Assembly (NCBI GenBank): GCA_023458415.1
Contig: JAEWZO010000002.1
Span: 36,681-100,680 of the forward strand
Reading direction: 5' to 3'
Length of the DNA: 64,000 bases
Source of the DNA: Bacteroidota bacterium
Lineage (GTDB): Bacteria; Bacteroidota; Bacteroidia; Flavobacteriales; Weeksellaceae
A program made the position numbers and the translations under genes. The notes below the pieces were generated by a model. That model made no database searches, was not told the DNA's origin, and saw nothing but the letters and a program-made list of their open reading frames with translations. Shown here piece after piece: positions 16,084-24,554 of the stretch (the stretch's first letter is position 1; each line of letters begins with the position of its first letter).

Positions 16084-16091
16084 TATCTTAG
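16084..16091 (+). promoter_or_regulatory. -7-like element of etfBA
   Basis: TATCTTAG fits TAnnTTTG at seven of eight positions counting the two free ones; 24 bp before the ATG at 16116. Confidence 0.45.
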
Positions 16092-16115
16092 CGAACATTA
16101 AATAAAATTATACCT

Positions 16116-16862
16116 ATGAAGATATTAGTTTGTATCAGTAGTGTACCCGATACTACATCTAAAATTAATTTTACTGCAGATAAATCTGCATTCGACAAAA
16201 ACGGAATTCAGTGGGTAATTAATCCATTGGACGAATTTGCTTTAACAAAAGCTGTAAAACTTCAGGAAACTCAGGGAGCGCAGGTTACAGTTCTTAACGT
16301 AGGAGATGCTGCTACGGAACCGGTAATCAGAAAAGCTTTGGCAATCGGTGCAAACGATGCGATCCGCGTAAATGTAGATCCGAAAGACAGCTATTCGGTA
16401 GCGAAAGAAATTGCAGCCGTAGCTCAAAACAACGGTTACGATTTAATTCTTTGCGGAAAAGAATCTTTGGATTACAACGGTGGAGCAGTACCTGGAATGG
16501 TTGCTCAACTGCTTAATCAGCCATTTGTAAATGCATGTGTTGGTTTGGAAGTAAATGGTGCTGAAGCGAATGCAGTGAGAGAAATTGAAGGTGGTAAAGA
16601 AACTATTTCTGTAAAACTTCCTGCTGTTATCGCTGGACAGAAAGGTTTGGTGGATGAGAAAGAACTGATCATCCCGAACATGAGAGGAATTATGTCTGCA
16701 AGAACAAAACCTTTGGTTTTGCAGGAGCCAGCTTCGTCTGAAGTAAAAGTGGAAAGCGTTTCTTTTGATGCGGTTCCGCCAAGAGCTGCCGTGAAAATGG
16801 TTTCTCCGGACAATCTGGATGAACTGGTAAGATTACTTCACGAAGAAGCAAAAGTAATTTAA
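16116..16862 (+). CDS. etfB: electron transfer flavoprotein subunit beta
   Basis: 248 aa. MKILVCISSVPDT and WVINPLDEFALTKAVKLQE near the N-terminus, then DLILCGKESLDYNGGAVPGM and LPAVIAGQKGLVDEKELI, are diagnostic of the beta (AMP-binding) subunit of ETF. With EtfA it accepts electrons from acyl-CoA dehydrogenases and passes them towards the quinone pool through ETF:quinone oxidoreductase. The gene is first in a two-gene operon (36 bp before etfA). Upstream it carries the same palindrome as the fad operon, consistent with joint control. Confidence 0.96.
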   Translation: MKILVCISSVPDTTSKINFTADKSAFDKNGIQWVINPLDEFALTKAVKLQETQGAQVTVLNVGDAATEPVIRKALAIGANDAIRVNVDPKDSYSVAKEIAAVAQNNGYDLILCGKESLDYNGGAVPGMVAQLLNQPFVNACVGLEVNGAEANAVREIEGGKETISVKLPAVIAGQKGLVDEKELIIPNMRGIMSARTKPLVLQEPASSEVKVESVSFDAVPPRAAVKMVSPDNLDELVRLLHEEAKVI

Positions 16863-16898
16863 TTCAATCCTCAATTTTTAATTTCAAATTATAAGAAA

Positions 16899-17846
16899 AT
16901 GGCAGTATTTGTATACGCAGAAAATATAAACGGAGTCTATAAAAAGGCAGCTTTCGAAGCGGTTTCTTACGCAAAAGCAATCGCAGAAAAATCTGGAGAT
17001 TCCGTAACAGCAGTTTCTATTAACCCAACTGATTCTTCAGATGTTCTTTATAAATATGGAGCAGATAAAGTAATCAACGTAAAAGATGAAGGTCTTAAAA
17101 ACTTCAGCGCTAAAGCTTATGCACAGGCAATGAATGAACTTGCAGACGGAAACATCATCGTGTTCCCACACACAACCGATGCTTCTTCAGTTGCACCAAT
17201 GCTTTCAATCATGAAAAATTATTCACTGATTACCAATGCAGTGGATGCTCCGGAAAGCACATCACCATTCCAGGTGAAAAGAAAAGCTTTTTCAGGAAAA
17301 GGTTTTATGGTAGCAAAAGCTGATGCTGCAGGAGTAATTGTAACGGTTTCTCAAAATTCATTTGGTGTGAAGGAAAACGCAGTTTCCGGTTCAGAAGAAG
17401 TGAAAGATCTTGCTGTTGCAAATGAAGATACTAAAGTTCTATCTCACGAACAGAGTTCAGGGAAACTGGATCTGAAAGAAGCTGAAGTGGTTGTTTCTGC
17501 AGGAAGAGGAATGAAAGGACCTGAAAACTGGGGAATGGTTGAAGATCTTGCTAATCTTTTGGGAGCAGCTACAGCATGTTCAAAACCGGTTTCAGATATC
17601 GGTTGGAGACCTCACTCTGAACACGTTGGACAAACCGGAAAAGCTATCGCACCGAATCTATATATCGCAATCGGTATTTCCGGAGCTATTCAGCATTTGG
17701 CAGGAGTTAACTCATCAAAAACAATTGTGGTGATCAATAACGATCCTGAAGCACCTTTCTTCAAATCTGCAGATTATGGAGTTGTGGGCGATGCTTTTCA
17801 GATTGTTCCGGCTCTTACAGAAAAAATCAAAGCTATTAAAGGTTAA
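16899..17846 (+). CDS. etfA: electron transfer flavoprotein subunit alpha
   Basis: 315 aa. The C-terminal FAD-binding domain is clear: VVSAGRGMKGPENWGMVEDL (~195-214), ACSKPVSDIGWRPHSEHVGQ (~228-247), and GISGAIQHLAGV, with the closing DYGVVGDAFQIVPALTEKI. It binds the single FAD of the ETF heterodimer. Length is normal. It follows etfB and ends at a strong terminator at 17869, which also faces the convergent prfC gene. Confidence 0.96.
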   Translation: MAVFVYAENINGVYKKAAFEAVSYAKAIAEKSGDSVTAVSINPTDSSDVLYKYGADKVINVKDEGLKNFSAKAYAQAMNELADGNIIVFPHTTDASSVAPMLSIMKNYSLITNAVDAPESTSPFQVKRKAFSGKGFMVAKADAAGVIVTVSQNSFGVKENAVSGSEEVKDLAVANEDTKVLSHEQSSGKLDLKEAEVVVSAGRGMKGPENWGMVEDLANLLGAATACSKPVSDIGWRPHSEHVGQTGKAIAPNLYIAIGISGAIQHLAGVNSSKTIVVINNDPEAPFFKSADYGVVGDAFQIVPALTEKIKAIKG

Positions 17847-17868
17847 CTTATCCTTGATTATAAAAAGA

Positions 17869-17900
17869 AAACGCTTCACGAATCTGAAGCGTTTTTTTAT
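17869..17900 (+). terminator. terminator of etfBA
   Basis: AAACGCTTCA (17869-17878) and TGAAGCGTTT (17885-17894), six-base loop, T run; may also serve the convergent prfC. Confidence 0.85.
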
Positions 17901-17912
17901 TTCGAATTTGAT

Positions 17913-19508
17913 TTAATCGTGATGAAACTCACTGATGAAATGCAGTTTAACATTCGGGAATTTTTCTTCCGTCATGTGAATGGTGAACGAAGAATCCGCC
18001 AGAAAAACAAGCTGATTGTATTTGTCTCTTGCCAGAAAACGCTGCTTTAAGCGGGCAAATTCCTTAAATTCTTCAGACCTTTCATCTGCCTCCACCCAAC
18101 AAGCTTTATGAATGGAAAGCGGTTCATAAGTACATTTCGCGCCATATTCATGCTCAAGTCGGTATTGAATAACTTCATACTGCAGCGCACCAACGGTTCC
18201 AATAATTTTTCGTCCGTTCATTTCCAAAGTAAATAGTTGCGCAACACCTTCGTCCATCAGTTGATCGATACCTTTCGCAAGCTGTTTCGCCTTTAATGGA
18301 TCATCATTATTAATGTAACGGAAATGCTCCGGAGAGAAGTTCGGAACACCTCTGAAACTCAGCTTTTCACCTGAAGTCAAGGTATCACCGATTCGGAAAT
18401 TTCCGGTATCGTGCAGCCCAACAATATCTCCCGGGAAACTTTCTTCCACAACTTCCTTCTTGTCTGCAAAAAAAGCATTCGGTGACGAGAATTTCATCTT
18501 TTTATTTTCACGAACGAGCAAATAGTTTTCATTTCTTTTAAAAGTTCCGGAAACAATTTTCACGAAAGCAAGTCTGTCACGGTGTTTCGGATCCATATTC
18601 GCGTGAATTTTGAATACAAATCCTGTAAAATCTTTTTCTTCAGGTTTTACAATTCTAACATCACTTTCTTTTGGTTGCGGCATCGGTGCGATATCAATAA
18701 ACGCATCCAAAAGTTCGCGAACACCGAAATTATTCAATGCAGAACCAAAGAATACCGGCTGCAGATTGCCTTCCATATAATCTTCACGATTGAATTCGGG
18801 ATATACGGACTGAACCAATTCAAGCTCTTCACGAAGCGTTGCTGCTGCTTTTTCGCCGATAATCTCATCAATTTTAGAATCATTGATGTCATCAAACTTT
18901 ACAGTATCACCAACTTTCTGCTTCTTTTCTTCCAGAAATAATTGAATATTGTTTTCCCAAATATTATAAATTCCCTGGAAGTCACTTCCCATACCAATCG
19001 GCAAAGAAAGAGGAACCACTGTAAGTCCCAGTTTCTGTTCCACTTCATCCAAGAGATCGAACGCATCTTTACCTTCACGGTCAAGTTTGTTAATAAAAAC
19101 GAGCATTGGGATGTTTCTCATTCGGCAAACCTGAACCAATTTTTCCGTCTGTTCCTCAACACCTTTTGCCACGTCAATAACCACAATTACAGAATCAACG
19201 GCAGTTAAAGTTCGGTACGTATCTTCTGCAAAATCTTTGTGACCAGGAGTATCGAGAATGTTGATTTTATGGTCTCTATATTCAAACGCCAAAACTGAAG
19301 TTGCAACCGATATTCCTCTCTGTCTTTCAATCTCCATGAAGTCGGAAGTTGCACCTTTTTTTATTTTATTGGATTTTACCGCTCCGGCTTCCTGAATGGC
19401 ACCACCAAAAAGCAAAAGTTTTTCGGTAAGCGTGGTTTTTCCGGCATCGGGGTGCGAAATAATTCCGAAAGTTTTACGCTTCTGTATTTCTTTGATTAAA
19501 TCTGACAT
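17913..19508 (-). CDS. prfC: peptide chain release factor 3
   Basis: 531 aa, the normal RF3 length. G1 SHPDAGKTTLTEKLL (~19-33), RQRGISVATSVL, G3 DTPGHKDF, G4 NKLDREG, and the RF3-specific segments SGEKLSFRGVPNFSPEHFR and YEPLSIHKACWVEADERS. RF3 is a GTPase that recycles RF1/RF2 from the ribosome after termination and aids quality control. It stands alone, convergent to etfA and divergent from gpmI. Confidence 0.96.
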   Translation of the reverse strand: MSDLIKEIQKRKTFGIISHPDAGKTTLTEKLLLFGGAIQEAGAVKSNKIKKGATSDFMEIERQRGISVATSVLAFEYRDHKINILDTPGHKDFAEDTYRTLTAVDSVIVVIDVAKGVEEQTEKLVQVCRMRNIPMLVFINKLDREGKDAFDLLDEVEQKLGLTVVPLSLPIGMGSDFQGIYNIWENNIQLFLEEKKQKVGDTVKFDDINDSKIDEIIGEKAAATLREELELVQSVYPEFNREDYMEGNLQPVFFGSALNNFGVRELLDAFIDIAPMPQPKESDVRIVKPEEKDFTGFVFKIHANMDPKHRDRLAFVKIVSGTFKRNENYLLVRENKKMKFSSPNAFFADKKEVVEESFPGDIVGLHDTGNFRIGDTLTSGEKLSFRGVPNFSPEHFRYINNDDPLKAKQLAKGIDQLMDEGVAQLFTLEMNGRKIIGTVGALQYEVIQYRLEHEYGAKCTYEPLSIHKACWVEADERSEEFKEFARLKQRFLARDKYNQLVFLADSSFTIHMTEEKFPNVKLHFISEFHHD

Positions 19509-19614
19509 TACCTATTTTATGGCTGCAAAAATCGGGAATTTTTATGGAAAATGAAAGCGCCGGTTTTCTAACGAAAATCATCTGAATTCTCGGGACAAAT
19601 CCTTTGAAATTGAC

Positions 19615-19622
19615 TAACTTTG
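19615..19622 (+). promoter_or_regulatory. -7 element of gpmI
   Basis: TAACTTTG matches TAnnTTTG, 23 bp before the ATG at 19646. A convincing -33 element is not visible. Confidence 0.55.
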
Positions 19623-19645
19623 CGGCAGCAAAAAAAACAAAAAAA

Positions 19646-21175
19646 ATGTCAAAAAAAGCTATCCTTGCAATCCTTGACGGATGGGGAATCGCAACCAATC
19701 CCGCAGTTTCAGCAATCGACCAAGCTAATACTCCTTTTATGGATTCGTGCTATCAAAATTTTCCACATACCACATTGGAAGCCAGCGGACTTGCTGTTGG
19801 ACTTCCGTTCGGACAAATGGGAAATTCTGAAGTTGGACACATGAATCTTGGTGCAGGTAGAGTGGTGTACCAAAATCTCGCAAAACTGAACATTGCCGTT
19901 GATAACGCGACGTTAGGGAAAGAAAATATTATTACTGAAGCATTTGAATATGCGAAAATAAACAACAAGAAAGTTCATTTTATCGGTTTAGTTTCCGATG
20001 GCGGCGTACATTCACATATCAATCACTTAAAAGGTTTGCTCACAGCTGCACACGAATATGGACTGAATGACAATGTTTTTGTACATGCTTTCACCGATGG
20101 ACGTGATTGCGACCCACATTCGGGAAAAGGTTTTATTGAAGAAATTATCGGCCACATGAATACCACTACCGGAAAACTGGCGTCGGTTACCGGCCGTTAC
20201 TACGCAATGGACCGTGATAGAAGATGGAACCGTGTGAAATTAGCGTATGACGCAATGGTACATGGAACAGGAGAGCAAACTGTGGATGTTCTTCAATCGA
20301 TTCAAAATTCTTACGAAAAAGAAGTTACCGACGAATTTTTGATGCCGATGGTTTGTCTTGGACAGAGCAATTTGCCTGTTGCAACAATAACTGAAGGTGA
20401 TGTTGTTTTTTGTTTCAATTTCAGAACAGACCGCGGAAGGGAAATTACAGAAGTGCTTTCTCAGGCTGACTTTCCGGATTACGGGATGAAGCATCTTAAT
20501 CTTTATTATGTTACAATGACCAACTACGATAAGGATTTCAAAAATGTAAAGGTTGTTTTTGATGAGGAAGTTTTACAGGGTACTTTAGGAGAAATTCTTG
20601 AAAGAAACGGTAAAAAACAGATTCGCGTGGCCGAAACCGAAAAATATCCGCATGTTACTTTCTTCTTCTCAGGTGGCCGTGAAGCAGAATTCCTGGGCGA
20701 GAGCAGAATTTTATGTCCAAGTCCAAAAGACGTTCCGACGTATGATTTCAAACCTGAAATGTCTGCTTATGATATCACTGAACAGATTCTTCCGGAAATT
20801 AACAACGAAACTGCAGATTTCATCTGTCTGAATTTTGCCAACACCGATATGGTGGGACATACCGGAGTTTTTGAGGCCGCAGTAAAAGCAGCTGAAACCG
20901 TAGACGAATGCATTCAGAAAGTAGCAACAGCAGGTTATGAACATGGCTACACTGTTTTTATTCTTGCAGATCATGGTAATTCTGATGTGATGATTAATGA
21001 AGATGGTTCTCCGAACACACAGCATTCAACCAATTTAGTTCCGCTGATTGTGATGGATAAAGACAGAACTTGGAATTTGAAACCCGGAAAATTAGGAGAC
21101 ATTGCCCCGTCAATTCTTACAGCAATGGATGTTGCTGTTCCTGAAGTGATGACCGGAGATATTATCATAAGTTAA
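19646..21175 (+). CDS. gpmI: 2,3-bisphosphoglycerate-independent phosphoglycerate mutase
   Basis: 509 aa from the ATG at 19646 (MSKKAILAILDGWG); an in-frame opening at 19604 would include the -7 element and is rejected. Metal-binding LDGWG, the phosphoserine region GQMGNSEVGHMNLGAGR, VHSHINHL, TDGRDCDPHSGK, and the C-terminal NTDMVGHTG and ADHGNSD with HSTN are all present. It interconverts 3- and 2-phosphoglycerate in glycolysis using two Mn ions. The antisense frames here are shadows. Confidence 0.96.
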   Translation: MSKKAILAILDGWGIATNPAVSAIDQANTPFMDSCYQNFPHTTLEASGLAVGLPFGQMGNSEVGHMNLGAGRVVYQNLAKLNIAVDNATLGKENIITEAFEYAKINNKKVHFIGLVSDGGVHSHINHLKGLLTAAHEYGLNDNVFVHAFTDGRDCDPHSGKGFIEEIIGHMNTTTGKLASVTGRYYAMDRDRRWNRVKLAYDAMVHGTGEQTVDVLQSIQNSYEKEVTDEFLMPMVCLGQSNLPVATITEGDVVFCFNFRTDRGREITEVLSQADFPDYGMKHLNLYYVTMTNYDKDFKNVKVVFDEEVLQGTLGEILERNGKKQIRVAETEKYPHVTFFFSGGREAEFLGESRILCPSPKDVPTYDFKPEMSAYDITEQILPEINNETADFICLNFANTDMVGHTGVFEAAVKAAETVDECIQKVATAGYEHGYTVFILADHGNSDVMINEDGSPNTQHSTNLVPLIVMDKDRTWNLKPGKLGDIAPSILTAMDVAVPEVMTGDIIIS

Positions 21176-21238
21176 AATAATCTTAAATTACTTGCGTGAA
21201 ATCTTAAAATATTATAAAAAAATACGTAAAATGTAGTA

Positions 21239-21269
21239 TTGTTATGCAGCACACTTCTACGTACTTTTG
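21239..21269 (+). promoter_or_regulatory. promoter upstream of a possible small RNA
   Basis: TTG at 21239-21241, a 20-bp spacer, and TACTTTTG at 21262-21269. It lies 157 bp before the desaturase start and is followed about 75 bp later by a terminator-like hairpin (21345-21365), not by an open frame. Confidence 0.55.
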
Positions 21270-21274
21270 TAAAT

Positions 21275-21375
21275 GACAAGTGGGTAAAAACCAACTATGA
21301 AAACTAACGCAATGTAATTTTGATGAGAAAAAATCTATTTTTCTGAACCGGTGTAACGCCGGTTCATTTCATTTT
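21275..21375 (+). ncRNA. candidate ~100-nt small RNA or leader RNA
   Basis: Bounded by the promoter at 21239-21269 and by the hairpin GAACCGG/CCGGTTC (21345-21365) followed by a T-rich tail. Near the 5' end an imperfect stem AGTGGGT (21279-21285) with ACCAACT (21290-21296) is possible, and AAATGA (21271-21276) can pair with TCATTT (21364-21369). No reading frame of note lies inside. It could be a free small RNA or the attenuated leader of the desaturase gene, which has its own -7 element at 21401. I do not recognise an RNA family. Confidence 0.35.
21345..21375 (+). terminator. terminator-like hairpin before the desaturase gene
   Basis: Seven-base-pair stem GAACCGG (21345-21351) with CCGGTTC (21359-21365), loop TGTAACG, then ATTTCATTTT. 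The tail is not a pure T run, so strength is uncertain. Confidence 0.5.
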
Positions 21376-21400
21376 AGGATTATTATTATGTAATAAATAT

Positions 21401-21408
21401 TATATTTG
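21401..21408 (+). promoter_or_regulatory. -7 element of the acyl-ACP desaturase gene
   Basis: TATATTTG, exact match to TAnnTTTG, 17 bp before the ATG at 21426; lies after the hairpin at 21345-21365, so this is a second, proximal promoter. Confidence 0.6.
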
Positions 21409-21425
21409 TAGGAGAAAAAATAAAT

Positions 21426-22403
21426 ATGTACAATAAATTAGTCCGCATAGAAGTGATGAAAAACCTCGGCAAAGAAGTCGGAGATTTCATCAATTCGTAC
21501 CTTACACCTGTAGAAAAAATTTGGCAACCCACTGATTTTCTGCCGGACCCTACATCAAAAGACTTCAAACATGAAGTACAAGAACTGCAGGCATTTGCTC
21601 AGGAAATGGAATACGATCTTTTTGTAACGCTCATTGGTGACTGTATTACCGAGGAAGCATTACCAAGCTACGAATCCTGGATTATGGGAATTGACGGAGT
21701 GGATCAGGAGGAGAGAACCGGATGGTCGCAATGGGTAAGAAGTTGGACAGCTGAAGAAAACCGTCACGGCGATTTGCTCAACAAATACCTTTATCTCTGC
21801 GGAAGAGTCAACATGCGAGAAATCGAAATCACAACTCAATATCTAATTCAGGATGGTTTTGACTTGGGAACCTCGATGGATCCATACAGAAATTTCGTTT
21901 ACACAAGCTTTCAGGAAACTGCAACCAACATTTCACACAGAAGAGTAGGGACATTTGCAAAGCAAAGCGGAAATAAAAAACTTGCAAAAATGTGTGCCGT
22001 GATTGCCGCTGATGAAGCGCGACATGCAAAAGCTTACAAACATTTCGTAACAAGAATTTTCGAACTGGATCCATCTGAAATGATGCTTGCTTTCGAAGAT
22101 ATGATGCGTAAAAAAATTGTAATGCCTGCACATTTGATGAGAGAAAGCGGACAGAAGGCCGGAGAACTTTGGGCACATTTTTCAGATGCAGCACAACGCG
22201 CAATGGTTTATACAGCACAGGATTATATTGATATTATGCAGCAATTGCTGTACGATTGGAAAATTGAACACATCACCGGACTGAATGAAAAAGCTCAGAA
22301 AGCTCAGGAATATTTAATGAAACTGCCTGCAAGAATGCAGCGAGTAACCGACCGTATTGCAACGCCGGATTTGCAATATCAGTTTAAATGGGTAAGAACC
22401 TAA
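21426..22403 (+). CDS. acyl-ACP desaturase (plant-type soluble diiron desaturase)
   Basis: 325 aa. The two diiron motifs are present: EENRHG with ligands in Glu111/His114, and DEARH at 196-200, plus FQET (Glu164) and the early region with EEALPSYESW. No membrane segments are seen. This is the soluble stearoyl-ACP desaturase family (Fab2/DesA), which introduces a cis double bond into acyl-ACP using O2 and reduced ferredoxin. The electron donor is not adjacent; the PaaE-like reductase at 7.5 kb is one candidate. Two promoters and a hairpin precede it, suggesting controlled expression. Confidence 0.92.
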   Translation: MYNKLVRIEVMKNLGKEVGDFINSYLTPVEKIWQPTDFLPDPTSKDFKHEVQELQAFAQEMEYDLFVTLIGDCITEEALPSYESWIMGIDGVDQEERTGWSQWVRSWTAEENRHGDLLNKYLYLCGRVNMREIEITTQYLIQDGFDLGTSMDPYRNFVYTSFQETATNISHRRVGTFAKQSGNKKLAKMCAVIAADEARHAKAYKHFVTRIFELDPSEMMLAFEDMMRKKIVMPAHLMRESGQKAGELWAHFSDAAQRAMVYTAQDYIDIMQQLLYDWKIEHITGLNEKAQKAQEYLMKLPARMQRVTDRIATPDLQYQFKWVRT

Positions 22404-22425
22404 ATCACACATTCATATTTTAGCG

Positions 22426-22453
22426 GGGCGGTTTTTAATCGCCCTTATTTTTT
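22426..22453 (+). terminator. terminator of the desaturase gene
   Basis: GGGCG (22426-22430) and CGCCC (22440-22444), then TTATTTTTTTA. Confidence 0.7.
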
Positions 22454-22461
22454 TATCTTTG
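22454..22461 (+). promoter_or_regulatory. -7 element before the HAD/map genes
   Basis: TATCTTTG, exact TAnnTTTG match, 17 bp before the ATG at 22479. Confidence 0.6.
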
Positions 22462-22478
22462 CACAAATTATTTTTCAA

Positions 22479-22910
22479 ATGAAAAGCAATAAAAAACTCG
22501 CTATAGATTTTGACGGCACCGTGGTAGAAGATGCATATCCTGGAATTGGGAAACCAAAAACTTTTGCATTCGAAACCTTAAAAAAATTACAGTCGGAAGG
22601 TTACCGTCTTATTTTGTGGACCTACCGCCACGGAGACAGGCTGCAGGAAGCTGTAGATTTCTGCAAAAAAAACGGTGTGGAATTTTATGCTGTAAACTCC
22701 AGTTTTGAGGGAGAAGTTTTCGATAATGCAGAAGCTTCAAGAAAAATTGATGCTGATCTTTTCATTGATGACCGTAATCTTGGAGGTTTTCCTGGTTGGG
22801 GCGAAATCTATAATATTATCAATGAAAGAATTGAATTCCGTGTTGAAGGAGGTGAAGTTCTTGCCTATTCAAAACTGAAAAAAGAAAAGAAAAAAGGACT
22901 TTTCTGGTAA
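22479..22910 (+). CDS. HAD-like hydrolase, BT0820 type
   Basis: 143 aa. The nucleophile motif AIDFDGTVVEDAYP puts the catalytic aspartates at 10 and 12; LILWTYRHGDRL gives the motif II Thr, and ADLFIDDRNLGGFPGW the motif IV acidic pair. It is a compact, capless HAD protein resembling the structurally known Bacteroides BT0820. The phosphatase substrate is unknown. It precedes map by 26 bp and may be co-transcribed with it. Confidence 0.85.
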   Translation: MKSNKKLAIDFDGTVVEDAYPGIGKPKTFAFETLKKLQSEGYRLILWTYRHGDRLQEAVDFCKKNGVEFYAVNSSFEGEVFDNAEASRKIDADLFIDDRNLGGFPGWGEIYNIINERIEFRVEGGEVLAYSKLKKEKKKGLFW

Positions 22911-22936
22911 ACATTACCCATCTGTTACGCTAATTT

Positions 22937-23746
22937 ATGATTCAGTTAAAATCACTTGATGAACTCCGTTTAATGCGAGAAAGTGCACAGTTGGTTTCCA
23001 AAACTTTAGGTATGGTTGCCAAAGAAATTAAACCCGGCGTTACCACAAACCATATCGATAAAATTGCAGCCGAATTCATTCGTGATCACGGTGGCGAACC
23101 TGCATTTTTAGGAATGTACGGTTTCCCCAAAAATCTTTGCATTTCTCCCAACGAAGAAGTTGTTCACGGTATTCCCAACGACAAACCTTTGGTGGAAGGC
23201 GATATTCTTTCGGTAGATTGTGGTGTTTACATGAATGGTTTTTACGGCGATCACGCGTATTCGTTCGAAGTTGGAGAAGTAGCTCCTGAAACCAAAAAAT
23301 TACTGAAAGTAACCAAAGAATCTCTTTACAAAGGGATTGAACAGTGCGTTCGAGGTAAGAGAGTGGGAGATATTTCCAATGCGATCCAAACGTATTGCGA
23401 AAGCCATGGTTACGGAGTTGTACGTGAATTGGTTGGTCATGGATTGGGCAGAAAAATGCACGAAGATCCGCAAGTTCCCAATTATGGCAGAAAAGGAAGT
23501 GGAAAAGTTTTGAAAGATGGAATTGCATTGGCTATCGAACCAATGATTAACCTTGGGACTCATGAAGTGAAATTTCACAGTGACGGTTGGACTGTAACTT
23601 CAAAAGACAATTCGCCTTCTGCACACTTCGAACACGATGTTTGTATCATAAACGGAAAACCGGTTTTGCTTTCCACATTCAAATACATTTACGAAGCTTT
23701 GGGCATAACAAGTGACGAAGAAAAACCATTCGCAATGGATTTCTAA
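22937..23746 (+). CDS. map: methionine aminopeptidase
   Basis: 269 aa. Metal ligands lie in VDCGVYMNGFYGDHAYSF (two Asp), GHGLGRKMHEDPQVPNYG (His), ALAIEPMINL (Glu) and HFEHDVCI (Glu, with the preceding Thr/Ser region). It is the type I enzyme that removes the initiator methionine from nascent proteins, using two divalent metals. Its ATG-TAATG overlap with the next gene (stop codon of map shares bases with the start at 23746) suggests translational coupling to the methyltransferase. Confidence 0.95.
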   Translation: MIQLKSLDELRLMRESAQLVSKTLGMVAKEIKPGVTTNHIDKIAAEFIRDHGGEPAFLGMYGFPKNLCISPNEEVVHGIPNDKPLVEGDILSVDCGVYMNGFYGDHAYSFEVGEVAPETKKLLKVTKESLYKGIEQCVRGKRVGDISNAIQTYCESHGYGVVRELVGHGLGRKMHEDPQVPNYGRKGSGKVLKDGIALAIEPMINLGTHEVKFHSDGWTVTSKDNSPSAHFEHDVCIINGKPVLLSTFKYIYEALGITSDEEKPFAMDF

Positions 23747-24510
23747 TGGGAATCATCAAGACCATTCTCAACATTGTGCCGCGTCCGGTTCTCATTAATC
23801 TTAGTATCGCTGCACGACCGCTCATCGATCTTTACTTTAAAGGAAACCGTTTTCAGGATCCAATTAACGGAAAATCTTACCGCAAATTTCTGCCTTATGG
23901 TTACGGAAAACAGCGAGCCAATGCACTTTCTCCGGGAACTCTGAGTTTAGAACGTCACCGGCAAATGTGGCTGTATCTGAAAAACGAAACCGATTTTTTT
24001 ACAAAAAACCATAAAGTTCTTCATATCGCGCCGGAGCAGGAATTTCTCCGTAGATTTAAGAAGATGAAGAATTTGGAGTATACTTCTGCTGATTTATTCT
24101 CACCAATTGTTGATGTAAAAGCGGACATTCTGGATTTACCATTTGAAGATGAAAGCTTCGATGTAATCATCTGTAATCACGTTTTGGAACATATTGAAGA
24201 TGATCGTAAAGCGATGAGTGAATTGTATCGGGTGATGAAACACGGCGGTTGGGGTATTTTCCAGGTTCCGATGAAGAATTCACTTGAAAAAACGTTCGAA
24301 GATTTCAGCATAACTGATCCTGCAGAAAGACAGAAGCATTTCGGGCAGTACGACCATGTACGTTGGTACGGAATGGATTATTTTGACCGCTTGAAGAACG
24401 TTGGTTTTGAGACCGAACCACTATTTTATTCACAAAAATTTTCAGCAGTGCACATCAAAAAATACGGTTTAACGCCTAATGAAATTCTTCCGGTTGTTTT
24501 TAAGAGATAA
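23746..24510 (+). CDS. class I SAM-dependent methyltransferase
   Basis: 254 aa. The N-terminus (RPVLINLSIAARPLIDLYFKG) is hydrophobic/basic and may touch the membrane. SAM-binding segments are KVLHIAPEQEFLRRFKKM (motif I region), VDVKADILDLPFEDESFDVI and CNHVLEHIEDDRKAMSELYRV, of the Methyltransf_11 type. The substrate is unknown. Its start overlaps the end of map by one base. Confidence 0.85.
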   Translation: MGIIKTILNIVPRPVLINLSIAARPLIDLYFKGNRFQDPINGKSYRKFLPYGYGKQRANALSPGTLSLERHRQMWLYLKNETDFFTKNHKVLHIAPEQEFLRRFKKMKNLEYTSADLFSPIVDVKADILDLPFEDESFDVIICNHVLEHIEDDRKAMSELYRVMKHGGWGIFQVPMKNSLEKTFEDFSITDPAERQKHFGQYDHVRWYGMDYFDRLKNVGFETEPLFYSQKFSAVHIKKYGLTPNEILPVVFKR

Positions 24511-24540
24511 AAAAGAGCTGCATTTGCAACTCTTTTTCTT
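24511..24540. terminator. bidirectional terminator after the methyltransferase
   Basis: AAAAGAG-c-TGCA and TGCA-a-CTCTTTT surround TT, directly after the stop codon; it also faces the convergent gene at 24555. Confidence 0.65.
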
Positions 24541-24554
24541 TATAATTCTTAATG

